Origin: Promethearchaeia archaeon
GTDB lineage: Archaea > Asgardarchaeota > Lokiarchaeia > Sigyniarchaeales > SOKP01
NCBI GenBank assembly: GCA_029856295.1
Contig: JAHQWS010000089.1
Span: 1-7,933 of the forward strand
DNA length: 7,933 nt
Direction: 5' to 3'
Made by a program: the position numbers and the translations under genes
Notes under the pieces: generated by a model
Told to the model about the DNA's origin: nothing
Databases searched by the model: none
What the model saw: only the letters and a program-made list of their open reading frames with translations
Part shown: positions 6,034 through 7,933 of the stretch, piece after piece
How the letters are laid out: each line of letters begins with the position of its first letter
Numbering within the stretch: position 1 is the stretch's first letter

Positions 6034-7707
6034 TCACAATAAGGTCATCCAGTCAGGTTTAATTTGATTAAGTGCCTTTTCAATTTCTTGTCTAACATCC
6101 CAATTATCATCTCCGAGTGCACTTATAAGTGGTTGTAATGCTTTTGCATCTCCTATTTCAGCAAAAGCTTTTGCTGCTGCTATGCGAATTTTAGGATCAT
6201 CATCTTTCAATAATATAGTAAGGGGTGTAAAGTCTTCAATATTTTTGAGTTTGCCGAGAGATTTAGTTGCCCAACTTTTTACAAATACATCCTCATCATT
6301 TATGCAAGAGATTAAGGGTTCTAATGCCTCGTTAGTGCCTATTTTTGTTAATAATTTCACTGATTCTCTTCTCATCTTCCAATCTGTGCTTTTTAAGAGG
6401 CTTATAGTTCGATTTATGATTTCTTTTCTTATTTTTGGATTATTAAATTGAGATAAAGCATTTGTAACCTCCTTCCTTACAGCTGCTTTTGAATCATTTA
6501 ATAGATCTAAAAGAGTTTCAACTGTGCTCTCATCCCCAATCTTCCCTATAATTTTGACGCAAAACTTACGTATTTGCCACTCTCTTTCATTTAGACCTTC
6601 AAGAACTAATTCATTTACCTTATCATTCGATATTTTTAGAATAGCGCTATATGCCAAACTTCTAATTCTTGAATCTTTACTATTAAGCAATTTTATTAAA
6701 ATACGCATTGCATCTGGGTCATCACTCGCACTTGTTAATAATTTTATAGCTTCCCTTCTAGCCACTGGATTTCTTTTCTTTAATATTTCATAAACTTCTT
6801 TAAATGACTTTGAATGTACTAAAATTTTATCAAGTGCCTTAACTGTTTGCTTCCGAATATTCTCATCCTTATCTTTTAGTAATTCCAATAAGGATTGTAT
6901 ACTTCTTTTACTTCCAATATTACCCAAAACATTTATCGCAGTCGTTCTAACATCTGGATCATCGTCATTTAGAGTTTTTATAATATGAGTGACTTTGTTT
7001 GATGGGATTATTTTTTCTAACGCTTTAATAGAATTTTTTCTGACTATTGGATTGTTATCATTCAATTGTTCTATTAGAGGATTTACTGCTTCTTTATTGC
7101 CAATCTTCCCTAATATAAGAGATATGGCCTTTTTTATATTTAAATTTTCAGAAGAGAGGTAATTGATAATTCTATGTATTTCAACTTTCTTTCCAGTCTT
7201 AATGATTACTTTAACTAAGATATTATGAAGCTCTTCATTTCGAAATTGTAAAACTTCAATTAATGCTTCTAAAGCATCGGTCACTCCTTCAAGAGAAATT
7301 ATGGCAGATTTTTTAACTTCGATATTTGAATCTCCTAAAGCTTCTGTTAAAAAACTTAATGAATCAAATTTATCAATTTTTCCAACGGCTTCAATTAGTC
7401 TTTTCCTTACGCTCCAATCTTTTTCATTCTTATATTGCGTTTGTAAAAAATCAGTACCCACTTTTTGATAACTTTCAGATAATAATTCTATAAGCTTCAT
7501 TTTAGCGTCTGAATGAGACTCGTTTAAATAAATACTTTTAATTTCTTGGAAATGAGTATTATCTTGTAAATGAATTAATTTTTCTATAGCTTTAGCCCTT
7601 CTTTCTGGTTCATTGGCCGTTACAATTATAGATAAAAGAACTTCAGATGCCTTTTCCGCATCCATTTCCTTTACCTTGTCAATAATTAAATTTTCATCAA
7701 AACCCAA
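6034..7707 (-). CDS. Long HEAT-repeat (PBS lyase HEAT-like) solenoid protein
   Basis: The 557-residue protein is almost wholly HEAT-like repeats. Fifteen clear second-helix motifs of the form VRxxAxxALxxIG begin near residues 100, 130, 161, 190, 221, 252, 283, 314, 346, 378, 409, 443, 474, 505 and 536, a period of about 31. Two weaker ones lie near 36 and 67. Such solenoids bind proteins; the family name comes from phycobilisome lyases, but no lyase role is implied. There is no signal peptide, membrane segment or fused enzymatic domain, so a cytosolic scaffold or adaptor is the safest reading. The start is chosen as TTG at 7705-7707 because an in-frame stop lies at 7717-7719 and no ATG lies between. 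An AGG sits about 8 nt upstream. An internal ATG at 7663-7665 (Met15), preceded by AAGG, is a possible alternative. The MFS gene follows after 50 nt. Its partner is unknown. Confidence 0.85.
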   Translation of the reverse strand: MGFDENLIIDKVKEMDAEKASEVLLSIIVTANEPERRAKAIEKLIHLQDNTHFQEIKSIYLNESHSDAKMKLIELLSESYQKVGTDFLQTQYKNEKDWSVRKRLIEAVGKIDKFDSLSFLTEALGDSNIEVKKSAIISLEGVTDALEALIEVLQFRNEELHNILVKVIIKTGKKVEIHRIINYLSSENLNIKKAISLILGKIGNKEAVNPLIEQLNDNNPIVRKNSIKALEKIIPSNKVTHIIKTLNDDDPDVRTTAINVLGNIGSKRSIQSLLELLKDKDENIRKQTVKALDKILVHSKSFKEVYEILKKRNPVARREAIKLLTSASDDPDAMRILIKLLNSKDSRIRSLAYSAILKISNDKVNELVLEGLNEREWQIRKFCVKIIGKIGDESTVETLLDLLNDSKAAVRKEVTNALSQFNNPKIRKEIINRTISLLKSTDWKMRRESVKLLTKIGTNEALEPLISCINDEDVFVKSWATKSLGKLKNIEDFTPLTILLKDDDPKIRIAAAKAFAEIGDAKALQPLISALGDDNWDVRQEIEKALNQIKPDWMTLL

Positions 7708-7757
7708 CAGTAAAACCTATTAATCAAAACATTCAGTTAAACAAAAGAAAAAAATAC

Positions 7758-7769
7758 TTTTATTTATGT
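7758..7769 (-). promoter_or_regulatory. Possible TATA-like box for the HEAT-repeat gene
   Basis: The minus strand reads CATAAATAAAAG about 50 nt upstream of the TTG start, which would give a leader of about 30 nt. The 7720-7933 gap is extremely AT-rich, so this is only a plausible candidate. The gap otherwise shows a near-palindromic A/T tract at 7795-7814 and no RNA gene. Confidence 0.25.
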
Positions 7770-7832
7770 ATTTAGGTTATTTTTGATACTGCTCAAATTT
7801 TAAAATTAAAATTTAGTTGAAGTGATATATTC

Positions 7833-7933
7833 GTGTTTTTTATCATAATATTAGCGATTCTTATTTTAAATGATATTTTAATTATTTTCCTAAGGTATAA
7901 AGAAGCTAAAAATAAATACCTACTATATATATT
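7833..7933 (+). CDS. Possible start of a divergent membrane protein, partial
   Basis: A plus-strand frame is open from a stop at 7818-7820 to the right edge. From a GTG at 7833 it encodes about 20 hydrophobic residues (MFFIIILAILILNDILIIFL), then a basic stretch RYKEAKNKYLLYI, a pattern typical of a first membrane helix with a cytoplasmic positive side. GAAGTGAT (7819-7826) is a fair Shine-Dalgarno match 6 nt before the GTG. The open length is only 33 codons, and AT-rich intergenic DNA can give hydrophobic frames by chance, so this is tentative. No family can be named. Confidence 0.3.
   Translation, partial: MFFIIILAILILNDILIIFLRYKEAKNKYLLYI

Noticed and set aside
6182..6793. Two 89-codon plus-strand frames (6182-6451 and 6524-6793) antisense to the HEAT gene
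   Set aside because: They have no Shine-Dalgarno support or recognisable domain and lie wholly inside a convincing gene. Frames of similar kind recur because the opposite strand encodes a periodic repeat.

Overview
The window is low-G+C DNA (roughly 30% by eye) with six genes and one partial gene on the minus strand. A possible seventh complete-context gene start points the other way at the right edge. The gene families present, the TATA-like boxes and the short leaders all suggest an archaeon. The combination of a 6-phospho-3-hexuloisomerase, separate MgtE-domain permease halves beside a PhoU/TrkA-C protein, a long HEAT-repeat protein and strong use of ATA/AGA/AAA codons would fit an Asgard-type (Lokiarchaeia-like) genome. 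That placement is inference, since no rRNA or marker gene is present.

Reading in the direction of transcription (right to left), the first gene is a 557-residue protein made almost entirely of about 31-residue HEAT-like repeats, with a probable TTG start. A 12-helix MFS transporter follows 50 nt later. A 104-nt gap then holds a good TATA-like box and an inverted repeat that brackets it. Next is a tight four-gene group: two MgtE-like permease halves 1 nt apart, a cytosolic protein with two PhoU + TrkA-C (RCK_C) modules, and a 6-phospho-3-hexuloisomerase-like SIS protein with a strong Shine-Dalgarno site. After an 81-nt gap with another TATA-like box comes a large carbohydrate-active enzyme of the GH94-like (alpha/alpha)6 type, which runs off the left edge after 531 residues.

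The most interesting unit is the permease/PhoU group. The two MgtE halves carry the membrane-domain motifs of Mg2+ channels but lack the cytoplasmic MgtE-N and CBS sensor domains. The adjacent PhoU-RCK_C protein is the natural candidate for the missing gate or sensor. Both the permease (two domains) and the regulator (two modules) are duplicated, which suggests a pseudo-twofold complex. The isomerase downstream may simply share the transcript; in archaea without an oxidative pentose phosphate pathway it works with hexulose-6-phosphate synthase to supply ribulose 5-phosphate, but no synthase gene is visible here.

The last 214 bases (7720-7933) are very AT-rich and appear to be a divergent promoter region. 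A short open frame starting near 7833 on the plus strand may be the beginning of a membrane protein. No RNA genes, CRISPR arrays, insertion sequences or attachment sites were seen.
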